Below, in pieces: positions 49,181 to 60,342 of a stretch of DNA of 64,000 bases. The stretch is taken from contig JACATO010001006.1 in NCBI GenBank assembly GCA_018389105.1, positions 1 through 64,000 on the forward strand, read 5' to 3'. Positions within the stretch are counted from its first letter, which is position 1; each line of letters starts with the position of its first letter. Made by a program: the position numbers and the translations under genes. Source of the DNA: Nautilus pompilius (lineage: Eukaryota > Mollusca > Cephalopoda > Nautilida > Nautilidae). Below the pieces are notes generated by a model. The model was not told where the DNA came from, made no database searches, and saw only the letters and a program-made list of their open reading frames with translations.

Positions 49181-49602
49181 CATGTGTTATGCCCTTCTCA
49201 GCAGCCATAGTATTCACCACACTACAATAGTTCTCCTGTAGCTCTGGAACTTTCTGCTTGGTTACGCACTACTGTACTATAGAACATTCCATCATTACAC
49301 ATAAGATGCGATTCCATAACTATCATCCGCATCTCTTAACACCGAGCTTTTTCATCTGTTTTTTATGTAAATGTGTGTGGAGAGGTGGGAGAAGCGAAGC
49401 GAGCGCCGTCTACCGGTTTTGGGTATTTCCGGATAAATTTCCAAAGCGTGGTCCGGTGTTCGGCCGCCTAACCGGGTCCAGAGAGGAGGGTACAGGGAAG
49501 ACTGAGACGTTGACAAATTGCAAATCGCGGAATTCAATCCCGTCATGCACCGCACCGTTACAAAGCCCGGAATGGTGGATCGGGTAAGACGAGAACGGCG
49601 GA

Positions 49603-49807
49603 ATGGCGGAGGACGCGACTTCTTGTTCAAAAGAAGAAGAAGAAGAAGAGCGATTAATTACGAAAGTGAAATTTAGCTCATCAGCAGCCGAATGGCGACG
49701 GATTTGCTCTCGGGGGGGGGGAGAAAAAAACAGCCCGCCATGGAGATCCACGAAGTGCCACCGACGACCGACGCTGCGGGTTTTAGAAGTTCCCGAACGG
49801 CCGCCTT
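49603..49807 (+). CDS. Candidate N-terminal exon, unrecognised
   Basis: ATG in GCGGAATGGCGG context, open as MAEDATSCSKEEEEEERLIT and onward, in a GC/CpG-rich block after AT-rich sequence. A GTGAGT donor-like site follows at 49808. No domain recognised, the minus strand is also open over this stretch, and the Glu run is encoded by a GAA repeat. It could equally be an untranslated promoter region with a YY1-like ATGGCGG site. Confidence 0.2.
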
Positions 49808-49984
49808 GTGAGTGGGTCGACTCCGTGTCCGCGACAGATATTAGCGGAATCCAAGAAAGAAACCACCTATTTTTTTTAAAAAAACCGGATGGTCTCGCAT
49901 AGCAAATTTTTAAAGGATTTATTTGGAAAAAAAAACACACACACAACCACCAACCCCCCCCCCCCGAAGTCCACGGTGGAAATC

Positions 49985-50835
49985 GAGTTGATGCTGCTCA
50001 GGCGTGCCACAGGGTTTACTTTTGGATCCGCCCCTGTTCGACTCATATATGAATAATAGTGTTGGCGGCGGGCCAAAACACTAATATTAAGATGTTTGCC
50101 GATGATACTAGAATATACACACATAAGCATAAATGTTAATACTGGGGAAAGGATAAAATTAATTTTTTTTTTTTTTTTTTCAGATAAATTATAGTCATTC
50201 ATTCGGTCTTTTAAGCCAAAAGTTGAATTTAGTGATAAAAGTGAAAATTTATCCAAGCAGGAAACACAGATAATTTTAATCATATATTTTTTTTTTTTAT
50301 GTGGGTAACATAATTAGTAACGAGCGTTGGTGATTATTAATCCATATCTCTAAATGTGAAAAGCAGTGGGTTGCTTCCATTGTACGAATTTTTGGTATAC
50401 GCCCCCCTATCTAGAAAAATGAAGTGTCGGCGTCGAGTCCCTTATTTGAGAGAGTCCAGCAGGGATTTACTGTAATGTTTCCAGGTGGTAAACATTTGGT
50501 TCGGAAACAAGTCTGGTGGGTCGAAATACTAGATCTAAAAAAAGTCTTTGAGTTTTAGACGGTTAGGAAAAGAGCCGGCGAGTGTTTTCAGAACTAAAAG
50601 TTTGGAGCAAACAGAGAGAAACAAGTTATTTCGGCTCCCTGCGTTTGCTAACTGCCAGAGGGTGACGTTTACAAATTAGTAAAAAATTCCGCTATGGTTA
50701 GATATCATCATAACTTTTTATCGTCTTACTTTTCTTTTTCTTTTATTTTTAGTAATAAAATTGTTAACGAATGGAATAAATCACCAGCAGACAGAGTTAA
50801 TAGGGACTGGATGGTATTAATCAACCTAGGAGCTG
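49985..50835 (+). pseudogene. Non-LTR (LINE) reverse transcriptase fossil
   Basis: SGVPQGLLLDPPLFDSYMNN at 49998-50057 corresponds to the SGVPQGSVLGPLLFLLYIND block of LINE reverse transcriptases. It is followed after a short gap by MFADDTRIYTHKH at 50092, the (F/Y)ADD catalytic box with both Asp present. Further on, VQQGFTVMFPG near 50450 resembles the VQRRATKLIPG block, and SNKIVNEWNKSPADRVN at about 50755 the conserved C-terminal NRVVNxWNxLP motif. Frames change between blocks and stops occur, so it is a 5'-truncated, dead copy. Confidence 0.7.
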
Positions 50836-53300
50836 CATTGATGACTATTTCTTCTTATCTAGGAGCCGCTGTGTAAGCCAGGATAGCATCTCTCTCTCTC
50901 TCTCTCCCCCCCTCCCTTCTCGCCACCACAAATTAAATTAACACTCGATCTATTATTGTTATTTTTTTCTTCTTCTCCTTTCTCTCTTCTCGGGAGTCGT
51001 TTGCGCTCTCAAATCTCTCCTCCTCCTCCTTATCCCTCCATCCTCCCGCTTTCTTTCTCCCGACCTGAATTTTTTGGGACCCCCCCTCCGACACCTGAAA
51101 GTATTTCGAAACTGCAGCTATATGTCCAATCAACTGTACACCAGGTGGCGCTTCTTATTTGCGTGCGCGAAGGCGGCGGGCGGGTGGGGGGACTCAGAAG
51201 CAGAAGATGTGATATTTAACTCTGTTCATCCCCCTTAGTCTAAGACGCATTAGACGCGTTCGGCGTTAACCGTGTCCACTATATCATTGGAGAAGTGCGG
51301 ACAGGGTTAGTTTCGGTATTTTTCAGTATGTAATCGGGAGCTCGGTCACCCCCCCCTGTCCCCCCCCCTCTGAAGCTTAAAAAAAAAAAAAGTTTTTAAT
51401 ATGGATAACAAACCGTTTTGCGATTAAGTTCCAGTAATTAAACTGCTAATTACAAATTAGCGAAGGCATGTAAGAAAATTGTGACATTATAGTATGCGCA
51501 TGCGCAAACGGTCGTGGTATGTTTTGACAATTTTCTGCCGTGAAAGGATAAAGGAAATGCTCCGGCCAGATCCATCTTCCACAACTATGACGCGCAACCA
51601 AACGACGTGCAACACCATTCACAAGTATGACGTAGACGGGGTTGCATGTGATCTTCTTGACAAGAGACGTTTCATATACCAGTAAATAGCCAGCTCTTTT
51701 CCAAATATGACACAAGTAAAATATCGTCTGCATTTAAAACGGTTTGGCTTCTATTTATTTCCATCGTCTTGTGTTCTAAATAATAATAATAATAAAAAAA
51801 AACGGTTATAAACCGTCTTTTCGGCGAAGTAGTTAAACCATATCGGGTTTTGGTAATCGCTTAGGGCAAAGATGGGCAACTCTTTCAGGGTGGGCGTAAC
51901 GGTCGCATCCCCGGCACCTCGGCAGTAGGGAGGTATCGCAAATCGAACACAACCGAGCTGAAATACGCTGGCAACAAATCGCGACTGATAGTAACAGTTT
52001 CGACCCCGACAAAAGAAATTCTTCGCGAATGTTAATCTCCGTTGGTGGGCGTTTTTCGCGAACCATTAATGGCTTTCTTGTGTCATCTGAATCCAGCTAA
52101 CGTAATTTACGTGGTATATCTAATGGCAGAGGAGCGACAGCCAAAAGGGCTCTCCGGTTTCCACACACTCGATGAATTCTCAGATAACCGTAAGCGGCAT
52201 CGCTTCCTGAAAGCTTCTTGTGGCCGGACATTTTAAGAGCATTCTGTCCGGGCAGAGTTAAAGACGCTTAGCGCCCGTTTGGGTTTTCTCTGAGATTCTT
52301 AAAGCTGAACAATCGTTCTTATTCTCCGACTTCGTTCGCCGTCGTCGGCGCGTAACACACTAAGCAGCGGACATCGCCCTCTGGCGTCAACTTCTTAAAC
52401 GGAGCGGAGTAGAACAGGGTTCGGAGGTCAGTTAGCTTTATGTTAGAACCGACGAAGTAAAAGCCCGCCATTGCGGAAGTACTATGGCGTCGTTCACGTG
52501 AACGCATGCGCTGCTTCTGACGTGGCGTGGAATCTGTCAACAGCGATTACATGTATCGGCTTACACGGTTATTTCAAATAAGCTAGGATTTTAAGCGTAT
52601 AACTGAGAAACAATTTGTGGACACGGAATTAATTAAACTTCCATTCGAAGAAGACTTATCAACCGAATAGTAGAAATCAAAGTCGTAGAATTAATTTCCG
52701 GGTGGAAATTATTGGTGGTAGATGTATTGATTAGTTTTTAAGCTGAGTTGGTAGATATTCGACATGCATTCTGGGAACTTCGTACAAGTCACGATGGTTT
52801 GCCGCCTCGAATTAAAGCTGAAGAGTCGTCGATGCTTAGTCTATCAGCTCGATGGTTGTAGAGGGCAAGAGCATCGAGTCTGAAACTCACTGCCATAAAA
52901 CACGTGTATACAGACACACGTTTTCTGTCTAAGTTAATCCCCAGTGATCTGTATCGCCCGCTTTGGAATAAACAAACGGCCTACGGGCTGGAACTGCTGT
53001 CGGACTCTCTGACAGGCGGGAGAAGAGTGCACAGGATGACAACGATCGGGATGGCGAAGATAACGTACCTGACCCCCTGACAAAGTGGAAGTAGACGTCT
53101 CGGCTCTCGTGTTGCTCTCCTCTCCTCCTCCTCCTCCTCCCGCGGCATGGAGCCATAATGGCTGCGGACGCTGACACGATGATAACAGGTCGGTGCGCCG
53201 AGGATCAAGGTGTGACCGCGGGGATTAATAACAAACCAGCTTGTAAACATCACGCTCTGTCTATCGAAACATGCGATTTCCCTCAAAGGAATCTCCTTGC
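50836..53300. other. Unassigned GC-richer sequence
   Basis: Contains CT, C and A homopolymer runs and several short frames. The ATG at 53158 (MAADADTMIT) has a promoter-like setting but no recognised product. Confidence 0.45.
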
Positions 53301-53309
53301 CTACAGAAA

Positions 53310-53310
<1 letters not shown>

Positions 53311-53343
<33 letters not shown>

Positions 53344-53414
53344 TTTTAGAAAGGCTTCTCTCTACCCCATCTCTCTCTCCTCCTCTCTCTCTCTCCTCTC
53401 TCTCTCTCCATCTC

Positions 53415-53451
<37 letters not shown>

Positions 53452-53617
53452 GACCATCTCTCTCTCTCTCTCCTCTCTCTCCACTCTCAGATCTCTCTCT
53501 CTCTCTCATCTATCTCTCTCGCCTCTCTCTCATCGCTCTCTCTCCTCTCTCTTCTCCCTCTCTCTCTCTCTCTCCATCTCTCTCTCTCATCTCTCTCTAA
53601 TGACGTCGTCTCTCTCT

Positions 53618-53693
<76 letters not shown>

Positions 53694-53695
53694 CT
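53311..53695. repeat. Poly(A) run followed by CT microsatellite
   Basis: About 31 A residues (53311-53341), then 340 bp of CT repeats containing one TAATGACGTCGTCTCT word near 53598. Confidence 0.95.
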
Positions 53696-54500
53696 CCCGT
53701 TCGGATTTCTGGGAAGAGTTTCTCAGCATTTCGAAAACACTCGCGTAATTGTTTCAAAACGTTCTCTACCCATGAAATACTGAGCGGCGCCATTCTTTCC
53801 TGTCACCTGTAAAAACTGCCTTAAAGGGAGATAACTGTCTGAGATTAATTTCCAGCCAAAAAAAAAAAAAGAGGAAGGTGCAAACATTCGTCTTATCAGG
53901 ACATTTGGTTTTTTTTTGTTTTTTTTTTGTAAGAAAATCACTTTATTAAAACCATGCTTCTCGCTGCTTCTGTAAGATTCTGGTTTGAAAATATGAGAAA
54001 CTTGCTCTAATTAAAAGAGTTAATTGAGTTGTCGCCCCTTAGTAAAAGTCGCGGGATAACTCCGACGTTTCGGTAATCTGACATTTTCCCCGGGAAACGA
54101 TTTCTATCTACCACGTGCTCGAGGGAGGGGGAAGCGGACGGGGAGAGCGTAGTAATTTCCGTCTGTTTATTTAACCTTAACTTCGGCTTATCGCCCCTTG
54201 GCTCACTTCTAACGACGTCAGGCATTTCACCCGACGCTAATATCTCGCCCCGCCGTGCAAATGTAGCCCCCCCAACCACAAAGACCTTATTGCTTTCCCT
54301 ATTTTTTTGGGAGGGGCTGTACTGTTTTGTTTATCTAATTTGATAATTGTAAATTACGCAGTAATTGCGTGAAATTCTGTTCAATTAAATAACAGCAACA
54401 ACAATAATAATACAAGCCCAGCAACACATGTGAACCATAACGGAAGGTTCTAAAGAGCACGTGACTGTAACAAGTCGACTTCCGCCGCCTCCTCCTCCTC
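53696..54500. other. Unassigned sequence
   Basis: No recognised gene. Mixed AT-rich and CpG-containing sequence with T and A runs. Confidence 0.45.
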
Positions 54501-54648
54501 ATGTCGTCTGCTAGTCTCGGAGTTTATACTAATCGACTTATGTTTGGAATTGAGTGTGAAATGCGAACAAGATGTCGATTATTCTGGGAAGCTGCCCGGC
54601 TCCCGCTAGCTGATGCCAGGACGTCGTCGGTGCTAGTGACACGAGTAG
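54501..54648 (+). CDS. Candidate first coding exon, unrecognised gene
   Basis: The ATG at 54501 follows an in-frame stop (TAA 54468-54470) with no other ATG between. It opens MSSASLGVYTNRLMFGIECE and stays open for 49 codons plus one base to GAGTAG|GTAAGTAG, an excellent donor. Read through, a stop arrives at 54654, as expected for a spliced exon. The setting is GC/CpG-rich with a CCGCCTCCTCCTCCTC stretch just upstream. The -3 base is C, so the Kozak context is poor. No homology recognised; downstream exons would have to lie beyond the 90-bp minisatellite or outside the window. Confidence 0.33.
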
Positions 54649-55009
54649 GTAAGTAGCCATCTTTCTTTCTTTTAAAGAAGAAGAAGAAAACCAAGTGGAA
54701 TTTACCTTTTTTCCCCATTCACGACTGGTGCGATGCTTTATTTATTTATTTATTTTTATTTTTTAAATGGTAAGAAGTTTAAATTGAGCGTTTCATGTTA
54801 AATTCACAAAACGGAAGTGGGCATGTCACAGCAGTACCGCAGCAAAGTAAAACGGGCGCAGCAGCGTAGTAATTAACCTAGTGGAATAACGCGAGCGAGT
54901 CTTAAAAATGATCATCTTCCTCTGCGACTGGCGCAAAGTTCATTTCTGTACGTAGAGTATCTTGCTGGCATGGTAGGCGACTTCCCGATGTTTCCGAGCA
55001 GCTCCCTCG
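54649..55009. other. Unassigned sequence before the 90-bp array
   Basis: On the minus strand the frame that crosses the array continues to TAA near 54902 with an acidic end (PVAEEDDHF). No other feature seen. Confidence 0.35.
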
Positions 55010-55635
55010 TGGTTCTCCGACAGGTTCGTCTGTCTCTGGTGCATTGTGGGCATTCTCTGAGGCAGTGTTCAATCTCAGCAGTAGTGCTGGGAGCATATCT
55101 GCTTCCCCGACAGGTTCGTCTGTCTCTGGTGCATTGTGGGCATTCTCTGAGGCAGTGTTCAATCTCAGCAGTAGTGCTAGGAGCATATCTGCTTCCCCGA
55201 CAGGTTCGTCTATCTCTGGTGCATTGTGGGCATTCTCTGAGCAGGGTTCAATCTCAGCAGTAGTGCTTGGGGCAGATCTGCTTCCCCGACAGGTTCGTCT
55301 GTCTCTGGTGCATTGTGGGCATTCTCTGAGGCAGTGTTCAATCTCAGCAGTAGAGCTGGGAGCAGATCTGCTTCGCCGATAGGTTCGTCTATCTCTCTTG
55401 CATTGTGGGCATTCTCTGAGGCAGTGTTCAATCTCAGCAGTAGTGCTGGGAGCAGATCTGCTTCGCCGACAGGTTTGTCTGTCTCTGTTGCGTTGTGGGC
55501 ATTCTCTGAGGCAGTGTTCAATCTCAGCAGTAGTGCTGGGAGCAGATCTGCTTCGCCGACAGGTTCGTCTGTCTCTGTTGCGTTGTGGGCATTCTCTGAG
55601 GCAGTGTTCAATCTCAGCAGTAGTGCTGGGAGCAT
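54899..55635 (-). CDS. Repeat-encoded open frame (doubtful)
   Basis: Two minus-strand frames (55635-55210 and 55186-54899) encode 30-residue repeats of the type LLPALLLRLNTASENAHNAP. They end outside the array with a unique 37-residue tail, PRGSCSETSGSRLPCQQDT and onward to EEDDHF, and a stop. The tail makes this strand the more protein-like one. The frame break at about 55200-55240, the equally open plus strand and the absence of known homologues argue for chance. Confidence 0.2.
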
Positions 55636-55697
55636 ATCTGCTTCCCCGACAGATTCGTCTATCTCTGGTGCATTGTGGGCATTCTCTGAGACAGTGT
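55010..55697. repeat. 90-bp minisatellite, ~7.6 units
   Basis: Units start with CAGGTTCGTCT at 55021, 55111, 55201, 55290, 55380, 55470, 55560 and 55650 (one unit 89 bp). As 90 is a multiple of three, frames stay open on both strands: minus reads LNTASENAHNAPETDEPVGE per 30 residues, plus reads ALWAFSEAVFNLSSSAGS. A single-base deletion near 55241 shifts every frame. Differences between units are mostly C/T changes. Whether any frame is translated is unknown. Confidence 0.95.
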
Positions 55698-57120
55698 TGA
55701 ACAGTTTCTGTTTACTTAAATTGCTTAGAATTCTCCTTAATTCTTTAGTATTAACCGACGCCTAGCTTGTCTATCGCATAGTTCTCTCAGCCGTTGTTCA
55801 CACAGCCTAAAAATCAAATTTTCAAAGTTCCTTCAGAAAAACAAAATCTGCAATTCCGTCAAAAAAAAATTAAAAGTCTCTGAGCATCTTAATCTTCTTT
55901 CTTAAAATTGTGCGAATCTGTAAGTAATACTACCGACTCGATAGCCCGCACCTCGGTCACCAAAGATGCTACCCCATCACCTTTCCCTCCCTCCTTCTTG
56001 GAAAGCGTCTTTTAGAGCGCGAAAGCCAGGACAGGGGTTCGACAACAACAGGGAATACCGCCCATTGTTTTAGTGAATTTACCTAATTTTCCAGCCCGGG
56101 TGTTTGGCCTGCCCTTTAGATTAACTAACCTGTTGCCGTCGTCGTCATCGCTGTTGTTTAGGCTGACATGGCCGGCTGAACCTTCCGGTTTCCGTACAGA
56201 ACGGAAACCGTACCGACAGCTGGGTCTGGGTTCGATTTATCCACTGGTTTAGTTCAAACGACGCCTAATAGCGGTGACGAAGTTGAGGCAGTTGATTCAC
56301 GATGTCGAACACGCGATGGTAGTTAAAACCGTTGGGACATCTCGCGTTCGTCGAGCATCCCATAGCGTAGAAACGCACTTCCGGCGGAGGAAGCCTCGTT
56401 CTGCCATTCACGGGGGCGTGGGGGGGGTGAAAGGACCTCCATCATTTTTTCTTGTAACCACAAAGGCCGCAAACTCCGGCAATCGCGCAGTTTGAGGTGT
56501 TGCCTCGACTAATGAACGCGGAGAACGAGCTAAAGTCGAAACAAATGCTTAATGTTACATGGAAATTAATTTCCTCATACGTTAATTATCCTCTTGTATT
56601 ATTACACGGACGGGTGGTTCCGTAGTTCAGTCTGCTGACTGCTGCGGCCGCCACCTGGTGGCGGGGACGATTTCCTTACTTCTGTTGTTGCGCGCAGATC
56701 GGTGCGCAGAATCCATATATAAATACCTTCAGTCAGATATGATCGAAGATATTCGCCAACTCGACACCGAACGAAACCCTAACCAGCCCTAAATATTTAC
56801 CGAAATCGCTAAAGATAGAAGTTTGTTTTTTTTTTTGAAAGAAAAAGAAAAAGTCGCGATAAAATTAATACGGTGACCGAGTTTAATTTGGAGGTGAACC
56901 GATACAGGAACCGCCGATGCGGAAATGGGAAAACCGAAATAAATCATAGACTTTTTTCTTCCTATTTTTTTTTTTCTGTGGGGCGGATTACGGACCTAGG
57001 AGACATTTACCTGGCAGTGTTGTTTATTGCCATCGCCGCCCACACCCTCTCACGTCGCTGATCAGGTAAATAGAACCCGCCGTGGAAAGTTTGCGATCGC
57101 TTTCTGAGTTAACTTCGCGA
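55698..57120. other. Unassigned GC-richer sequence
   Basis: Includes a perfect 10-bp inverted repeat (56186-56195 against 56201-56210) and a donor-like ATCAG|GTAAAT at 57065. No gene recognised. Confidence 0.45.
56186..56210. repeat. Perfect 10-bp inverted repeat
   Basis: CGGTTTCCGT, ACAGA spacer, ACGGAAACCG. It could be a small hairpin or a dimeric binding site; nothing decides between them. Confidence 0.6.
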
Positions 57121-57123
57121 ACA

Positions 57124-57921
57124 GATCTCTCTCTGTCTCTCTCTGTCTTCTCTGTCTCTCACCATCTCTGTCTCTGTCTCTCTCTCTGTAGTGATGTCAT
57201 CTCTGTCTCTGTCCCTGTCTGTAATGACGTCATCTCTCTCTGTACTGACGTCATCTCTGTCTCTGTCTGTCTCTCTGTAATGACGTCATCTCTCTCTGTA
57301 CTGACGTCATCTCTCTCTGTCTGTTTCTCTGTAGTGACGTCATCTCTCTCTGTAGTGATGTCATCTCTGTCTCTCTGTCTGTCTGTCTCTCTGTAATGAC
57401 GTCATCTCTCTCTGTAGTGATGTCATCTCTGTCTCTGTCCCTGTCTGTAATGACGTCATCTCTCTCTGTAATGACGTCATCTCTCTCTGTACTGACGTCA
57501 TCTCTCTGTCCGTCTCTCTGTAGTGACGTCATCTCTCTCTGTACTGACGTCATCTCTGTCTCTGTCTGTCTCTCTGTAGTGATGTCATCTCTGTCTCACT
57601 CTCTCTCTGTCTGTCTCTCTGTAGTGATGTCATCTCTGTCTCTGTCCCTGTCTGTAATGACGTCATCTCTCTCTGTACTGACGTCATCTCTCTGTCCGTC
57701 TCTCTGTAGTGACGTCATCTCTCTCTGTACTGACGTCATCTCTGTCTCTGTCTGTCTCTCTGTAGTGATGTCATCTCTTTCTCTGTCCGTCTCTGTAATG
57801 ACGTCATCTCTCTCTGTACTGACGTCATCTCTGTCTCTGTCTGTCTCTCTGTAGTGATGTCATCTCTGTCTCTCTCTCTCTGTACTGACGTCATCTCTGT
57901 CTCTGTCTGTCTCTCTGCGAT
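57124..57921. repeat. CT minisatellite with repeated CRE palindromes
   Basis: Units of 22-52 bp built from CTGTA(A/C/G)TGACGTCATCTCT and CTGTCTCTGTCTGT. I count about 18 perfect TGACGTCA and about 7 TGATGTCA copies. TGACGTCA is the palindromic cAMP-response element. The long open frames on both strands (SVMTSSLS on plus, QREMTSLQRD on minus) come from the repeat. Confidence 0.95.
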
Positions 57922-59530
57922 AGAAGAAGAACATGTCCATTCCCTCTCTAAATCACCGCCTGTTTGGCTTGTTGTTGTTGCGGCTTTGTTCTCATTGTCT
58001 GATGGATTTCCTCTCGTTGGCGCTCGCTTCACCGAAGTTAGGTGCCAAATAGAAGGCGAAAACCGTGCGTAGAACAGAAGTTTGCTCGTTGTCTGAAGGG
58101 GCCTTTAAAGTTTGCTTATTCTCAACTTATGTGATCAAACCATCCCCGCTTATATAGAAAGTGTGGAGGGCGGCGGCGGCCAACGGAACTCGCTACTGAA
58201 ATGAAAAATGGCGGCGCATCCGGGCACCCGCTGAAAGGGCACCATTTTCGCGGAAATCATTTACGTCATATCGGGGAAAAGTGGAAGTTGAATGAAAAAT
58301 TGCAGAACCTTTTTGGTGTGGCACAGATGTGGTGGAAGAAGCCAGCACAGGTTCGTCGTGTCAGATTGCCGGAGTTTATAATCACGTCTCCCAATCCCTA
58401 GCCTCCTCTTATTTTCCGTTCCGCCAATTTAAATTCCTTCGTTCGTTTACGGCCACGATTCAAGTTTTGCTTCGGTCTCGTTCCCCCCCCCACCCTCTAT
58501 TTATACCAGCCAGTCGGTGACGCTCTACTGTTTTCCAGTCGGAGTCACGTTAAAAACTCGCGCCCCACCTGGATACCGCGAAATACGGACTCTTTCGGCT
58601 TCTTAGTTTATGCTTCGATTTATCCTCATCATTTCTGACTCTGCCGTTTACTAAAATCTGGACCCGAGAATATTAATTAATTTTCTTTTTTTTTAAAAAA
58701 AACAAAACAAAAAACTCAAAACCTCCGTAATTCGTTAGATATGGTGCCCGTGTAAAAGAATTAATCTAAGGATAAATGACAACCGATGGTAGATGTTTAG
58801 AAAATAATAAAGGATGCTGCACCTGCCACTAACGTAATTATAGACAGGTTTGTGGGCTACCTCTAAGTACTTTCAGCTTTAACTCTCTCTTCCGGCAGCC
58901 ACCAGTTCTGACAACACGTGGCTTTGATTCATTCAGCTGCATTTTTTTTTTTCGCCTTCGAGTTATCTGCCCCTCCCGTTCTCCTACCTCCTCCCCAGCC
59001 TCGTTCGAAAACTGGACATGGATATTTCTGACAACCTGGCATCCCCCCCGACCCTTGCTAGTAATACTAGACTGATTAAGTAGGCGCGATAACAAGAGTA
59101 TTAGTTGCAACAGTGGTAACAATAACAATAGTGTGTCGGAACACCAGTAGTAATACTAGCGTCGATGTTATAACCAAACCGCTTTTGTAATAGCGGTAGA
59201 AATGGTGACGGGCAATAATTATACCAGGTGCAAGACTTTTGGCCCAGGGCTGTATCCGCACCGCTGTGGTCCAGCTTGCTAACAATGGCGTTTTCTCCAC
59301 TACCGATAGGGCGAGAGACAGCTAGGCCCCAAATGGAAACGTATTCCATGTAACTAAAGTAGTGATATTTATATCATTACTATAATTAGTTTAATACTAA
59401 TTACACGGAGGCAGAAAGCTGGGGCAAAGATCTCGGCCAACTCGAGATTAGGAAGACTTCTGTCTTCTCTCAGATTGCCGGATCCCAGTAATGAAACCCC
59501 GAGTTGTTTTCTCCCTTGTTAAGAACTCTC
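57922..59530. other. Unassigned GC-richer sequence
   Basis: Contains AAAAATGGCGGCGC at 58203-58216 (YY1-like) starting an unrecognised 66-codon frame (58201-58401), and otherwise no recognised gene. Confidence 0.4.
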
Positions 59531-59537
59531 CATGCTG

Positions 59538-60290
59538 TTCTCTCTCTCTCCTCATCTCTCTCTACAAGCACACACACACTCTCTCTCCCCTCCTCATCTC
59601 TCTCTCTCTAGACACACACACGCACTCTCTCTCTCTCCACACACGCACACTCTCTCTCTCCTCTCCTCATCTCTCTTTACACACACACGCACTCTCTCTC
59701 TTTACACACACATGCACTCTCTCTCTTCCTCTCCTCATCTCTCTCTCTCTTTACACACACAACGCACTCTCTCTCTCTCTCTCTCCTCTCCTCTCTCTCT
59801 CTCTTTACACACACACACACACTCTCTCTCCCTCCTCATCTCTCTCTCTCTAGACACACACACGCACTCTCTCTCTCTCCACACACGCACACTCTCTCTC
59901 TCCTCTCCTCATCTCTCTTTACACACACCACGCACTCTCTCTCTTTACACACACATGCACTCTCTCTCTTCCTCTCCTCATCTCTCTCTCTCTTTACACA
60001 CACACGCACTCTCTCTCTCCTCATCTCTCTCTCTCTCTCTTTACACACACACACTCTCTCTCTCTTTACACACACACACACACTCTCTCTTCCTCTCCTC
60101 ATCTCTCTATCTCTTTACACACACACGCACTCTCTCTCTTCCTCTCCTCATCTCTCTCTCTTTACACACACGCACACACTCTCTCTACTCTCCTCATCCT
60201 TCTCTCTCTTTACACACACACGCACTCTCTCTCTTCCTCTCCTCATCTCTCTCTCTTTACACACCACACGCACTCTCTCCTCTCCTCATC

Positions 60291-60327
<37 letters not shown>

Positions 60328-60342
60328 CACACACACAACAGT
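59538..60342. repeat. CT/CA composite minisatellite, ~45-bp unit
   Basis: About 16 units of CTCCTCATCTCTCTCT + TTTACACACACACGCACTCT with variable CT and CA lengths. A block near 59585-59770 is re-copied at 59828-60010. The 281-codon frame across it is low-complexity Ser/Leu/His/Thr. Confidence 0.95.

Noticed and set aside
57082-58032. Overlapping long frames on both strands (SVMTSSLS and QREMTSLQRD repeats)
   Set aside because: Translations of the CRE-bearing minisatellite. Both strands are open and units vary in length.
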